From Paraeggerthella hongkongensis (lineage in GTDB: Bacteria > Actinomycetota > Coriobacteriia > Coriobacteriales > Eggerthellaceae), in assembly GCF_003726035.1 (NCBI RefSeq), contig NZ_QICD01000014.1:1-64000 (forward strand): 64,000 nt of DNA, given 5' to 3'. The notes under the pieces were generated by a model. The model was given only the letters and a program-made list of their open reading frames with translations, was not told where the DNA came from and did not search any database. The translations under genes and the position numbers were made by a program. How positions within the stretch are numbered: the first letter of the stretch is position 1; the number at the start of each line of letters is the position of its first letter. Shown one piece after another: positions 16,951 through 26,060 of the stretch.

Positions 16951-18540
16951 TCAAGCAGAGGCGCCGCGAAACAGCAACGACCGAAGCCGAGCGACGTTTT
17001 GTCCAACCAGAAGAAAGTCGTCGGTCACTTCCCCGTCGCGCACGTGGATGATCCGATCGCACGCTCCCGCCAAAAACTCGAGATCATGGGAGATTACGAA
17101 CACGAGCCGCCCCCGAGAAGCAAGGTCGCGCACGATATCGCACACGCTGCGCATGCTGTGGCCGTCAAGCCCACTTGTCGGTTCGTCGAAAAGCAGAACG
17201 CGCGCGGGGCTCACAGCGGCGGATGCAATGGTCACGCGCTGCTTCTGCCCGCCCGAAAGCGCCATCGGATGAACGCCTCGCAGCGACGCCATCCCCAGCC
17301 GCTCAAGCACGTCGCGCACCCGTTCGTCAAGGGTCCCGTCGTCCTCGTTGCCAAGGCGCAACTCGTCCTCGACGCTTTCGGTGAACAGTTGGTAATCCGC
17401 ATCTTGCATGACGAAGTACATCGAGCGGGAGCGCGCCCGGCGACGAAGCATGCGCCCGTCAAGCTCTACAGTTCCGCGGCAGCGGCGCGAAAGACCGCAA
17501 AGGCAACGCGCGAGCGTGGTCTTTCCCGCCCCGTTGGGCCCGGTTATGCCGATAACCTCCGCCCGCTGCGCGCAGCGGGCGCCCGCATGCCCTCCTGCAT
17601 CGAATTCCACGCCGCACAACACAGCGCGCTCGCCAAAAGACAGCCGCACGTCGCACACGTGCAAAAGCGGCGACACGGGCACATCCGCCTGCACCCGCCG
17701 ATCCGCAGATGCAGGCGCGGCGCCGTCATCGCCCGCCGCACGCCCCGCCCTGCCGTCCGCCGCCGCCGAATCAGCGCGCGCAGGCGCCACATCGTCAAGA
17801 TCGAACAATCGAAGCCCACGACGCATCAGCTCGTCCCGCGAAAGGGAACGAGCCCGGGAGGGCGTCCATTGGTCCACGATCCTCCCATCCTCCATGAACA
17901 CCACTCGATCGGCAAGCTCCATAAGGTAGTACAGGCGATGCTCAGACACCACGACGGTGCGCCCGCGCCTCTTCAGTTCCGCCAAAACGTCGGCCAACAT
18001 GAGCGTAGCCCGAACGTCAAGATTGGCGGACGGCTCGTCAAGGACGAACAGGTTGGGCTCCATTGCGTACGTAGACGCAAGCGCCACCTTCTGCTTCTCG
18101 CCGCTTGAAAGATCGAAGATGCTCCGGTTCCTCAAATGCTCGATGGCAAAATCGGCGAAAGCACCCTCGACCTGCGATGCGATCCTGTCGGAAGGTAAGC
18201 CCAGGTTCTCGCAGCCAAACGCCACCTCGGACACCGTGTTCGTCGTAAAGAACTGCGATCGAGGATCCTGGAACACCGACCCTACCGTGGCGGCCAATTC
18301 GTACGTGGCAAGCTGGCGTACGTCCCTTCCCCCCACCAACACCTTGCCCGACAGGTTGCCCGGGAAGAAATGAGGGATCAAGCCGTTCATCAGCCGCGTA
18401 AGCGTGGTTTTTCCGCATCCGCTGCGTCCGGTAGCCAGCACGAACTCGCCTTCGCGAACCGATAGGGCAACATCGTGCAAGGCTGCGCCCTGCGCACCTT
18501 GATAGGAAAAGCTCACGTGCTCCATTTCAACGATGTTCAT
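16951..18540 (-). CDS. ecfA: ECF transporter ATPase, two fused ATP-binding domains
   Basis: This 529-residue protein contains both ATPase subunits of an ECF importer in one chain. Domain 1 has Walker A GRSGCGKTT, signature LSSGEKQK and Walker B FVLDEPSANLD. Domain 2 has GPNGAGKTT, LSGGQKQR and LLFDEPTSGLD. An Ala/Asp/Arg-rich linker (near residues 240-290) joins them. The ATG at 18540 overlaps the stop of the EcfT gene as ATGA, which decides the start against longer frames. It is last of a three-gene minus-strand operon (S component, EcfT, EcfA) and powers uptake of the S-component ligand. Confidence 0.92.
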   Translation of the reverse strand: MNIVEMEHVSFSYQGAQGAALHDVALSVREGEFVLATGRSGCGKTTLTRLMNGLIPHFFPGNLSGKVLVGGRDVRQLATYELAATVGSVFQDPRSQFFTTNTVSEVAFGCENLGLPSDRIASQVEGAFADFAIEHLRNRSIFDLSSGEKQKVALASTYAMEPNLFVLDEPSANLDVRATLMLADVLAELKRRGRTVVVSEHRLYYLMELADRVVFMEDGRIVDQWTPSRARSLSRDELMRRGLRLFDLDDVAPARADSAAADGRAGRAAGDDGAAPASADRRVQADVPVSPLLHVCDVRLSFGERAVLCGVEFDAGGHAGARCAQRAEVIGITGPNGAGKTTLARCLCGLSRRCRGTVELDGRMLRRRARSRSMYFVMQDADYQLFTESVEDELRLGNEDDGTLDERVRDVLERLGMASLRGVHPMALSGGQKQRVTIASAAVSPARVLLFDEPTSGLDGHSMRSVCDIVRDLASRGRLVFVISHDLEFLAGACDRIIHVRDGEVTDDFLLVGQNVARLRSLLFRGASA

Positions 18541-19271
18541 GAAATCATCCTGCTTTCGAAGCATGCTAGAAACGCAGCGCAACCCACCACCGCACCAAGG
18601 TACGCGAAATCCCTGAAACGCAGCCGCATCTCAAGCAGGGACCCCCTGACGCCCGGACGTTCGATACCGCGTACGCAAGCCGCGGCAGCAAGCTCCTCGG
18701 CCGCCTTGACGAACCGCATCATAAGAGGAACCATAACGAACTCCATCATGGTCAAGGGAGCTTTGAGCACGTTGAGAACCGTCAAGGGAATGTTGCGTAT
18801 CCTCATGGAGTCGCGCATGGCCCCCACTTCCTGCCCGATCGTGGGAAGGAAGCGAAGCGTCACGGCAAGCGTGATGGTAAGGGCGCGCGGCAGCCTGAGC
18901 CGTTCGAGCGCGTTCGCCAATTCGCTCGAGCTGACGCTTTTCGTCATCATGAAGTACACGCCGGCAAGGGGCGTGAACTTGAAGAATATGAAAACGGACA
19001 TGCCCGCCGCAGCCGCAACCGCACCGGGAACGCTCGCAAGCAGAAGCGAAACCGCCAGCAACGCGCCCGTAACGGCAATCAGCCTCGCGGCGCAGCCGTA
19101 CAATCCGAAGAACAGCAGCGCGACGACCATGAACGCATCGCTGAGCAAGATTCCCCCGGTAGACCGCACCACGAACAGCAAAACACCGGCAATCGCAACG
19201 TGCACGAGCTTCACGCGCGGATCGATGTACCTGATGCAGGCGGGGCTCGCCAAGACGAAAGACTGATCCAC
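18537..19271 (-). CDS. ecfT: ECF transporter transmembrane protein EcfT
   Basis: A 244-residue membrane protein of the EcfT/CbiQ family with several hydrophobic helices and a cytoplasmic coupling region around ANALERLRLPRALTITLAVT, which contacts the ATPases. The start is probably the GTG at 19271 (VDQSFVL), with AGGAG 6 bases before it; a TTG one codon upstream is too close to that site. It lies between the S component (49-base gap) and the fused ATPase (4-base overlap). Confidence 0.88.
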   Translation of the reverse strand: MDQSFVLASPACIRYIDPRVKLVHVAIAGVLLFVVRSTGGILLSDAFMVVALLFFGLYGCAARLIAVTGALLAVSLLLASVPGAVAAAAGMSVFIFFKFTPLAGVYFMMTKSVSSSELANALERLRLPRALTITLAVTLRFLPTIGQEVGAMRDSMRIRNIPLTVLNVLKAPLTMMEFVMVPLMMRFVKAAEELAAAACVRGIERPGVRGSLLEMRLRFRDFAYLGAVVGCAAFLACFESRMIS

Positions 19272-19320
19272 CAAACGCTCCTATCTTCGGGATTCCGCAA
19301 TCGCCCTTTTGGACGAGCGG

Positions 19321-19932
19321 CTACACCAAGCCGGCCTTTACGAAGTGCTTCCTCAGTATCTTGCGCCCGACAACCACTCCCGCCGCAGCGCCAACGACGC
19401 AAGCGATGACCGACGCGATTCCCAACCAGCTTTTCGCGGTACCGATCAGTTCGTTGAGGTACGTCATGTCAACGCCGGCAGCTCCGCCGGTCGCCTGCTG
19501 GATGTACCAATCGGTGAATACGTAGATAGGAGCGATGTCCCCTGCGTAGAATCCCAGCATGAGCACGACGTACGCAATCGCTATGCGCTTGAAGTCGCGA
19601 TACGAGCCGGAATTGGCTATGGCCTCGGCAATCAGGCCGAATACGATCACGGTAATCAGCAGCGTCTGAGCCCCCATGAGTCCCAGGAGAACCCCCATGA
19701 CCGCCGACGGAACGAGAAACGCCCCGAACGTGCGCACCTTCACCGCGACAAGCATGAAAAGCGGGCCGCTTGCGAACGCGAACACGGCCGGGTAGAACAA
19801 GTACACGACAGGGGTCACGCCGGTCACCATCATAAGAACCATGGCCAGGGCGAACATGACCGCCCCGAAAATGCCCATGAGAGCGAAGTCCTTGATTCCA
19901 AGTTTTTTCTTTTCCTGCGTCGCGCTCTCCAT
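19321..19932 (-). CDS. ECF transporter S component, MptS/Trep_Strep type
   Basis: A 203-residue protein with about six hydrophobic helices and a short lysine-rich N-terminus (ATQEKKKLGIKDFALMG). Its size and pattern match the Trep_Strep/MptS group of substrate-specific ECF subunits. The ligand of that group is not firmly established; relatives often lie beside exporter-fold ABC pairs and iron or haem genes, as here. AGGAG lies 6 bases before the ATG. A perfect 9-base inverted repeat (19968-19991) lies 36 bases upstream. Uptake of an iron chelate or tetrapyrrole is inferred from this operator and the neighbours. Confidence 0.8.
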   Translation of the reverse strand: MESATQEKKKLGIKDFALMGIFGAVMFALAMVLMMVTGVTPVVYLFYPAVFAFASGPLFMLVAVKVRTFGAFLVPSAVMGVLLGLMGAQTLLITVIVFGLIAEAIANSGSYRDFKRIAIAYVVLMLGFYAGDIAPIYVFTDWYIQQATGGAAGVDMTYLNELIGTAKSWLGIASVIACVVGAAAGVVVGRKILRKHFVKAGLV

Positions 19933-19967
19933 CGCATTCTCCTATCGTCGATACGCGGACGTGCCGC

Positions 19968-19991
19968 TTGTTAGTTAACTAAAACTAACAA
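19968..19991 (-). promoter_or_regulatory. Iron-box-like operator of the first ECF operon
   Basis: TTGTTAGTT (19968-19976) and AACTAACAA (19983-19991) are a perfect inverted repeat with the spacer AACTAA. By hand alignment the minus strand matches about 13 of 19 positions of TTAGGTTAGSCTAACCTAA, the DtxR/IdeR consensus. It lies 36 bases before the S-component ATG. Confidence 0.65.
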
Positions 19992-20061
19992 TAACGAAAG
20001 GACCTCCTCGTTTCTCCCCGAAAACGCTTTTTCCGTACTCCGAAACGCTTGAAACGACAGG

Positions 20062-21051
20062 TTATTCCCGGAAGCGCCGAGCGTACTCGCCCGGCGTCAT
20101 GCCGCACCTTCGCTTGAACTGGTCGCCGAAGTGGCTGATGTTGCTGTATCCCGCCATCGCGGCGGAGTCCTTGACCCGGTAACCGCGTTCAAGCAGTTCG
20201 CACGCTCGAACCATGCGCCGGTCCAGCAGGTACTGATGGACGGACGTCCCGTAACGCAACTTGAACTCGCTGCGAAGCCGTGATTCGCTCATGAGCGACA
20301 GCTTGGCCAACTCGGCAACGGAAACATGCTCGAAGCACCGCTCGTCCAACGCGCGGCGCACGCGCTCCAAAGCGTCGACCTCGGCCAACGCCGGCCTGCA
20401 CGCACCGCCGTCCGATCCTGCTTCGGGCACAACCTCGCTCAGAAGCGCCGAAACGATCTCGAGCACCTTCCCCTCAAGATACAGCGCCTTCAGATCATGG
20501 GAGTACGAACAGCTCAGAAGATCGTGCACGAGAGGCTCGATCGAACGCGAAGGCCGAACCTTCTTCACGCAAGAAGACGGTTCTCGACAATCGGCGACGA
20601 AGCCTCTGTCCGCAAGACGGCGCATCACCGACCCGAATCGACCGGGATGCAGGTCTATCCCCATGCCGAACGAACGCCTGCTCGCCTCGTAGCGGTTCTC
20701 GAACGCGAATGCGCCGTTGCGGTACACGCAGCAATCGCCGCGCTCGAGTCGCACCCCGCCGCGCTCGCCCACCTTCCGCCACTCGAGCTCGCCCGAAAGA
20801 CAGAAGGTGAGCGAGAACGTCTCGCGCACTGCGCGCTCAACCAAGGCGACGTCTTCGCGAAACGTCACATCGCCCACGTACACGTCTATCCCCGAGCACG
20901 GGGATAGACGCCGATAGTAACCCGACCCTAGGTCGGGGGCTAAAGGCACGACAACGTCCACCGCGCTTCGAGCAAATTGCGAAGACAGCATCTTCGCGCG
21001 AGCGTCCGCTGCGCCGTCTTCGCGCACAAGCCCGTATTCGGTAACCAGCAC
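20062..21051 (-). CDS. AraC-family transcriptional regulator, YbtA-like context
   Basis: A 329-residue regulator with a C-terminal pair of helix-turn-helix motifs (about 235-325, including SVAELAKLSLMSESRL and AAMAGYSNISHFGDQFKRRCG). The roughly 220-residue N-terminal part includes a cupin-like stretch with VRLERGDCCVYRNGAF and is the likely sensor. The start is a GTG with GGGAGG 8 bases upstream. It begins 24 bases after the second exporter-fold ABC gene on the same strand, so it is co-transcribed with it. In the Yersinia yersiniabactin locus an AraC regulator (YbtA), which responds to the iron chelate, accompanies the same transporter pair; the analogy is inference. Confidence 0.88.
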   Translation of the reverse strand: MLVTEYGLVREDGAADARAKMLSSQFARSAVDVVVPLAPDLGSGYYRRLSPCSGIDVYVGDVTFREDVALVERAVRETFSLTFCLSGELEWRKVGERGGVRLERGDCCVYRNGAFAFENRYEASRRSFGMGIDLHPGRFGSVMRRLADRGFVADCREPSSCVKKVRPSRSIEPLVHDLLSCSYSHDLKALYLEGKVLEIVSALLSEVVPEAGSDGGACRPALAEVDALERVRRALDERCFEHVSVAELAKLSLMSESRLRSEFKLRYGTSVHQYLLDRRMVRACELLERGYRVKDSAAMAGYSNISHFGDQFKRRCGMTPGEYARRFRE

Positions 21052-21074
21052 GGCCGACCGCCTCCCGCCGTGTG

Positions 21075-22847
21075 CTACGAGCCCGAAGCAGCCGCAGGCA
21101 CGCCGCTCGACGCGCTGCCCAGCTTCCAGCCGATCGCCTTTTCGCGCATGCCCACGAAGTCGGCGTAGATGCCCCGCTGGCGAATCAACTCGTCGTGCGT
21201 ACCGCGCTGCGCAACACGCCCCCGGTCAAGCACGATGATCTGATCGGCATTGCGAACGGTCTTCAACCGGTGGGCGATCATGATAACGGTCCTGTTGCGC
21301 GTGAGCGCTTCCACCGCCCGTTGCAAGTCGCGCTCGTTCTCCGGGTCCACGTTGGCCGTAGCCTCGTCCAAGATGACAATGGGAGCGTCCTTCAAGATGG
21401 CGCGCGCAATGGAGATGCGCTGCCGCTCGCCGCCCGACACGGTAGCGCCGCCCTCCCCCAAACGCGTCTCGTACCCCTGGGGCAGCTTCTCGATAAACTC
21501 GTGGCAGCATGCTTTCCGAGCAGCCTCCTCGACCTCCGCGCGCGAAGCGTTCGGGCGACCGAACCTGATATTGTTCTCGACGGTATCGTCGAACAGGTAC
21601 ACGCCCTGAAACACCATCGAGAAATTGGCAAGCAGGTCATCCACCTTCCAATCGCGCACATCGGTGCCGCCAAGCGTGATGCGCCCCTGGTCAACATCCC
21701 AGAATCGTGCGATCAACTGGGTGAGCGTGGTCTTGCCCGACCCCGACGGCCCCACGATGGCGCACGTGGTGTTCTGCGGAATGGCCAGGGAGACCCGGTC
21801 GATCACCGTACGATCGCCGTACCCGAACGAAACGTCCTGCACCTCGATGTCAAGGTTGCGCGCGCACGAGACGCCTGCGCCTTCGCTCATGGCCGGCGTG
21901 GCTATCATGTCGTTCACCTTGTCCATGCAAATGTCGATCTGACGCAGCAGGCTGGCGAACAAGCCCGAGGCTTCCAGCTTCCCGTACACCATGAACGACG
22001 CGACGATGGCCACCAGGCACACGCCTGCATCCATGGTCCCCTGAATCCAGAACCACGCGGATGCCAGGCACATCGCCACGCTTGACGTCTTCGTTACCAG
22101 CGCCTGCAAAATGGCAAACGCCAAGAAACGCAACTCCATCGTCACGTTCATGCGCTCGCATTCGGAGATCGCCGCGTCAAGGCGCCGCTCCGCGTCCCCA
22201 GTCAAAGAGAATGCGCGCACCACGCTCATTCCCTGGATATATTCCAGAACAGCGCCCACGATAGCGCTCTGAGCCGCCACGCGTCGGCCGGACACGTTGC
22301 GCGCCGCGCGTTGCATCCAGGCATTGACCAGCAGAAAAACAGCAATCGTAACCACGACCACCAGCCCAAGGCGCCAATCGAAGAACACCAGCATCACCGC
22401 GACGATCGCCGAGAACACAAATCCCGAAATGACGTTCATGTACACCTGGCCGCCCGCGTTCTGCACGTCGTCGAGCGTGTTGGTCATGGTCGACGCGATG
22501 TCGCCCAGGCTGTTCTCGTTGAAGTAGCCCATGGGAAGGTAGCGCATGCGATCGCCGATCTGCGTGCGCTTCTCGCCCGTCATGGAGAAGTTCCCTTTGC
22601 AGAAATTCCTGCTCTTGAAATGCAGCGTGACGAAGCATCCGACGATGCTCCCCAGCATGATGAGCAGCGACGTCCACAGCGTGGACTCCGTCACGGCTCC
22701 GTCCGCTAGCGCGAACAGCACCACGGCAAGCGCCATCATCTGCCATGCTTCGAAGAACGAGTTGAGCACCGACCACGCCATTCCGCGCTTCAGGTAGGCA
22801 ACGTAGCTGCCCCCGAAGGCGAAGTACTTCTTAAACGTTGACAACAT
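21075..22847 (-). CDS. ABC half-transporter, exporter fold, second of a pair (YbtQ/IrtB-like)
   Basis: This 590-residue protein has a six-helix membrane domain (about 20-320) and a C-terminal ATPase with Walker A GPSGSGKTT, signature VSGGERQR, Walker B IVILDEATANVD and the switch histidine in MIAHRL. The ATG at 22847 lies inside the last codons of the preceding ABC gene (17-base overlap), with GGGAG at good spacing; longer frames run into that gene. With the partner it should form a heterodimer. Exporter-fold pairs of this type import iron-siderophores in some bacteria (YbtPQ, IrtAB). The AraC gene follows. Confidence 0.88.
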   Translation of the reverse strand: MLSTFKKYFAFGGSYVAYLKRGMAWSVLNSFFEAWQMMALAVVLFALADGAVTESTLWTSLLIMLGSIVGCFVTLHFKSRNFCKGNFSMTGEKRTQIGDRMRYLPMGYFNENSLGDIASTMTNTLDDVQNAGGQVYMNVISGFVFSAIVAVMLVFFDWRLGLVVVVTIAVFLLVNAWMQRAARNVSGRRVAAQSAIVGAVLEYIQGMSVVRAFSLTGDAERRLDAAISECERMNVTMELRFLAFAILQALVTKTSSVAMCLASAWFWIQGTMDAGVCLVAIVASFMVYGKLEASGLFASLLRQIDICMDKVNDMIATPAMSEGAGVSCARNLDIEVQDVSFGYGDRTVIDRVSLAIPQNTTCAIVGPSGSGKTTLTQLIARFWDVDQGRITLGGTDVRDWKVDDLLANFSMVFQGVYLFDDTVENNIRFGRPNASRAEVEEAARKACCHEFIEKLPQGYETRLGEGGATVSGGERQRISIARAILKDAPIVILDEATANVDPENERDLQRAVEALTRNRTVIMIAHRLKTVRNADQIIVLDRGRVAQRGTHDELIRQRGIYADFVGMREKAIGWKLGSASSGVPAAASGS

Positions 22848-24696
22848 GCTGATCTCCCTTGTCCGACTCGGCAAGCGTTGCGTCCTTGGCGTCGATATGC
22901 GCGTTGTACATGCCGGCGTACAGCGCGCATGATTCCATGAGCTGGGCATGCGTTCCCTCGGCCTCGATGCGCCCATCGTTTACCACCACGATTTTGTCGG
23001 CGTCGACGATAGTCGAAAGCCGGTGCGCCACAACGACGAGGGTCTTGCCCTCCACAAGCCGGCCTACCGCCTGCTCGATGACGGCTTCGTTTTCGGGGTC
23101 CGTATACGCCGTCGCTTCATCGAGAATGACCACCGGCGCATCCTTGAGCATCGCGCGCGCAATGGCGATGCGCTGGCGTTCGCCGCCCGACAAGTGACCG
23201 CCCGCACCGCCCACCACGGTCTCGTAGCCGTCCTCAAGGCCCTCGATGAACTCATGGCATCCGCTCGCTTTCGCCACGGCCACCACGTCCGCATCCGTCG
23301 CGCCCGGCCGTCCCCTGCGAATGTTGTTCATGACCGTGTCGTCGAACAGGTAGCTGTCCTGCTCGACGAACGAGACGCACCCGCTCAGCTGGGAGGCCGT
23401 CATGTCGTTGACCTGCGCGCCGCCTATTGCGACCCTTCCTTCGTCCGCATCCCAAAATCCCGCAATCAGGCGCGCGAGCGTCGACTTCCCCGAGCCCGAC
23501 GGCCCAACGAGCGCCGTCACCTGCGCCGGCTCGATGGCCAGGCTTGCCCCACGTATCACCTCTTCGCGACCGTAGGAGAACCGTACGCCGTCAAGCTCGA
23601 TGCGGGAGCCCTCCACGCGCGCAGGCGTATCGCGGCGGCGCTGTTCGGGCTGGTGAACAACCGAGGAAATCTGCTCGACCACGGTGCCGATCTGCGCAAG
23701 CGTATCGATAAAGTTCATGGCCGCGTACAGCGGCGGGAAAATAGACAGCGACAGCACCGCCAGCACAACGAACGTCGCCGGATCGAGCGTACCCTGCATA
23801 ACGAACAGGCAGCCCACCGGCAGAACCGTCACCAGCGTGGCCGGCCAAATGGAAAGCCCCAGATCTTGGAATACCTGCACGTGGCTCATCCAATCGATGA
23901 ACGAACGGGAATAGCGGTCCACCGCCTGAGAGAACTTCTCGTACGAGCTGGCCGATTGCCCAAAAGCCTTGATCACCTCAATGCCGTTAACGTACTCGAC
24001 CGATGCCGAGTTCATATCCTCCCCCGCCTTGACCGTCTTGTTGTACCACGCGGCATAATCCTTCATCATGCCCAGATACCCCACGAGCCCGATCGGCAAC
24101 GTGACCAGCGCCACAAGCGCCATGCGCCAGTCGAGCACGAACATGAACACGACCACTGCCAGCGGAACGAGCAGGTTCGACGTCATCTCCGGGACAAGAT
24201 GGGCAAGCGTGGGCTCTATACTGTCGGTCTTCTCCACCATGATGTTCTTGAGTTTGCCCGAAGGAGTGTCCAGTACGTAGCCCAACGGCACGCGCGTCAG
24301 CTTATCGGCCATCCGACGACGAATCATCGAGATGGTGGAGAACGCCGAAACATGGGACACCGTGGTCGAGGCGTAGTGGAACGCAATATGCAGGGCATAG
24401 CCCGCGGCGGCCACACCGCACCAACCAAGGTAGAAGCCGAACTCGCGCACGCCGCCCAGCACGCCCACGATCATCTGACCAGCAGCGTAGTACGGCACGA
24501 TACTGCCAGCCACGCCCACTACCGCCAACACCACCGATAGCGCAAAGCGCGCTCGATTCACACCGCCAGCCCAGTCAAGCAGCAGGGCAATCGGGTTCGG
24601 CCCTTGCAGACCGCCCTTGCACTCGCTCGACGCCTTCGAGGCATGATGATCGGCCGAAACCGTACCGCCCGCTGCAGCCTCGCTCCCAACGTCCAT
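22831..24696 (-). CDS. ABC half-transporter, exporter fold, first of a pair (YbtP/IrtA-like)
   Basis: The 621-residue protein has about 45 polar N-terminal residues, a six-helix membrane domain (about 50-340) and an ATPase with Walker [10 protein letters not shown], signature LSGGERQR, Walker B VVILDEATAYTD and VVAHRL. It is the first gene of the operon with the second half-transporter and the AraC regulator. A palindrome lies directly after a -10 box upstream, so repression by an iron-sensing regulator is likely. The membrane domain lacks the siderophore-interacting N-terminal domain of mycobacterial IrtA. Direction of transport cannot be read from sequence. Confidence 0.88.
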   Translation of the reverse strand: MDVGSEAAAGGTVSADHHASKASSECKGGLQGPNPIALLLDWAGGVNRARFALSVVLAVVGVAGSIVPYYAAGQMIVGVLGGVREFGFYLGWCGVAAAGYALHIAFHYASTTVSHVSAFSTISMIRRRMADKLTRVPLGYVLDTPSGKLKNIMVEKTDSIEPTLAHLVPEMTSNLLVPLAVVVFMFVLDWRMALVALVTLPIGLVGYLGMMKDYAAWYNKTVKAGEDMNSASVEYVNGIEVIKAFGQSASSYEKFSQAVDRYSRSFIDWMSHVQVFQDLGLSIWPATLVTVLPVGCLFVMQGTLDPATFVVLAVLSLSIFPPLYAAMNFIDTLAQIGTVVEQISSVVHQPEQRRRDTPARVEGSRIELDGVRFSYGREEVIRGASLAIEPAQVTALVGPSGSGKSTLARLIAGFWDADEGRVAIGGAQVNDMTASQLSGCVSFVEQDSYLFDDTVMNNIRRGRPGATDADVVAVAKASGCHEFIEGLEDGYETVVGGAGGHLSGGERQRIAIARAMLKDAPVVILDEATAYTDPENEAVIEQAVGRLVEGKTLVVVAHRLSTIVDADKIVVVNDGRIEAEGTHAQLMESCALYAGMYNAHIDAKDATLAESDKGDQHVVNV

Positions 24697-24709
24697 GCAC
24701 AGCCCCTTT

Positions 24710-24739
24710 CCTAAAAGTTATCTATGGATTACTTTTAGG
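24710..24739 (-). promoter_or_regulatory. Operator next to the -10 box of the exporter-fold ABC operon
   Basis: CCTAAAAGT (24710-24718) and ACTTTTAGG (24731-24739) are a perfect inverted repeat around TTATCTATGGATT-like AT-rich sequence. A -10 box TATACT (minus strand, 24740-24745) abuts it, so the repeat covers the transcription start. CCTAAAAGTTA recurs at the operator of the nitrogenase-like operon. Confidence 0.65.
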
Positions 24740-24945
24740 AGTATAACACTGTTACATAGCGGTGCTGCAAGAATTTTCCCGCTTTGCCCTCTTCGCCCAG
24801 CAGCCCCTGAGCGGGCATCCCGAGCCAGCATGCGCCTCGACGGAAAACCCGTCGTCCATCCGCTCCGCCCTTCACGCAATCTGCTCAATTGTGAAGAAAC
24901 GATGAATCCCGCTCCTGCCGAAAGGCGCCTCTCGACTTTTTCCAG

Positions 24946-24965
24946 AAGTTAACCTAAACTAACAA
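24946..24965 (-). promoter_or_regulatory. Iron-box-like operator, best match to the DtxR/IdeR consensus
   Basis: AAGTTAACCTAAACTAACAA on the plus strand. The minus strand TTAGTTTAGGTTAACTT matches about 14 of the first 17 positions of the DtxR/IdeR consensus by hand alignment. TTGACA lies just upstream on the minus strand, so this may be an upstream promoter of the ABC operon. Confidence 0.6.
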
Positions 24966-25088
24966 ATGTCAAATGAACGCGATGCCTTTCCTAATTCCCG
25001 AAAAAGCATCGATGCCCTTTTGACGACTTCTCCTCTTTGCTTTACCGGGCGATGGTGGTTTTCTCTCGTCTGGCCAGCCATCGCAGCG

Positions 25089-25125
25089 AAGCCCGCAAGA
25101 TCCCCCCTCTTGCGGGCTTTCGTCT
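25089..25125. terminator. Terminator-like hairpin downstream of the TetR gene
   Basis: AAGCCCGCAAGA (25089-25100) pairs perfectly with TCTTGCGGGCTT (25108-25119), followed by TCGTCTTT on the plus strand. The TetR gene ends at 25149 on the minus strand, where the T-run is poor. It probably works in both directions. Confidence 0.55.
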
Positions 25126-25148
25126 TTCCCGGATGCGAAGCCAATCTC

Positions 25149-25823
25149 CTACTCAAGCTCGCGCGCGGTCATAAGCTCGACGTACCCCGCATGAAAAAAG
25201 CACTCGAGCGACGCGACGAACGCATGGGCTTCGTCGCGCGGCATGCCGCTGACGAGCGGCTCGAAATAGCCCCGGAAAAACATGCTCGCAAGAATGCGCG
25301 CCGCAGCAGGCTCGATGTCCGCAATGGCCTCTCCGCGTTCACGCATCATGCGGGCGTAACGATGGGTGCTCTCCCGTTCAAGCTCAACGAACCCGTCAAG
25401 ATACCCCTCCCACGTCGTTCCCGCCGCCTTCGCCAGAATCAGCACGAACGCATCGTGGTGGTCGTACACGTAGTCCAGCATGTCATGGATCAGAACCTGT
25501 TCGAACCCCTGCATGCCTTGGAGGGTCTGGCGCTCTTCGGGCAACGCGTAGAACTGCTCCTGCATGGTCGCGTAACGTCGGTACAGCTCGCTTCCCGCAG
25601 GCTCGACCAGCGCGTCGAACAGCGCCTCCTTACCGGAAAAGTACCCGTAGATAGCGCCCGTGGTCACATTCGCCGCAGAAGCGATCGAACGAAGCGACGC
25701 CTCAGCGAATCCTTTGTCCAAAAACTCCCTCGCCGCGCAGCCCAGAATACGCTCGCGAGAAGGTAACGCAGCATGCTCCGCCACCTTCTCCTTCGCCGTT
25801 GCCCGTCCGTCCATCGTCACCAT
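25149..25823 (-). CDS. TetR-family transcriptional regulator
   Basis: About 224 residues with an N-terminal TetR helix-turn-helix (about 22-70, including FAEASLRSIASAANVTTGAI and YGYFSGKEALFDALV). The helical C-terminal ligand domain shows no family-specific motif I can name. Starts at 25823 (MVTMDG) or 25814 (MDG) are both possible. It is divergent from asnB (237 bases apart) and downstream of the exporter-fold ABC operon region on the same strand. TetR genes next to ABC transporters often control them, but nothing here shows the target. Confidence 0.85.
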   Translation of the reverse strand: MVTMDGRATAKEKVAEHAALPSRERILGCAAREFLDKGFAEASLRSIASAANVTTGAIYGYFSGKEALFDALVEPAGSELYRRYATMQEQFYALPEERQTLQGMQGFEQVLIHDMLDYVYDHHDAFVLILAKAAGTTWEGYLDGFVELERESTHRYARMMRERGEAIADIEPAAARILASMFFRGYFEPLVSGMPRDEAHAFVASLECFFHAGYVELMTARELE

Positions 25824-26060
25824 CGGCAGCCCGTCCCATCTTTTCACATGGCCACCATGATAGCGCATCCGCCCCGAACGCACCCAACCGGAACAGCCCG
25901 CCGTCCATAGCGCCCCGAGCCAACGCCAGACTGCCAGACGCGGCGCGCGTCCGAAACGCTGCGGCAAATCTGCGGTTTTGGCGTGATGGGCGCATGGCGC
26001 TTGGGACAACGCCGGCTTTCCTCTATCATGGTCGGGTACCGAAACGAAGGAGCATTCACT

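Larger units (their letters stand above)
24740..25148. promoter_or_regulatory. Intergenic region with promoter, second iron-box-like site and terminator-like hairpin
   Basis: No gene is supported in these 409 bases. They hold the -10 TATACT at 24740-24745, a second operator (24946-24965) with a minus-strand TTGACA at 24967-24972, and a hairpin at 25089-25119. The remainder shows nothing recognisable. Confidence 0.55.

Noticed and set aside
22948-24540. 530-codon plus-strand open frame opposite the first exporter-fold ABC gene
   Set aside because: Antisense frame without domains; the minus strand carries complete ABC motifs.
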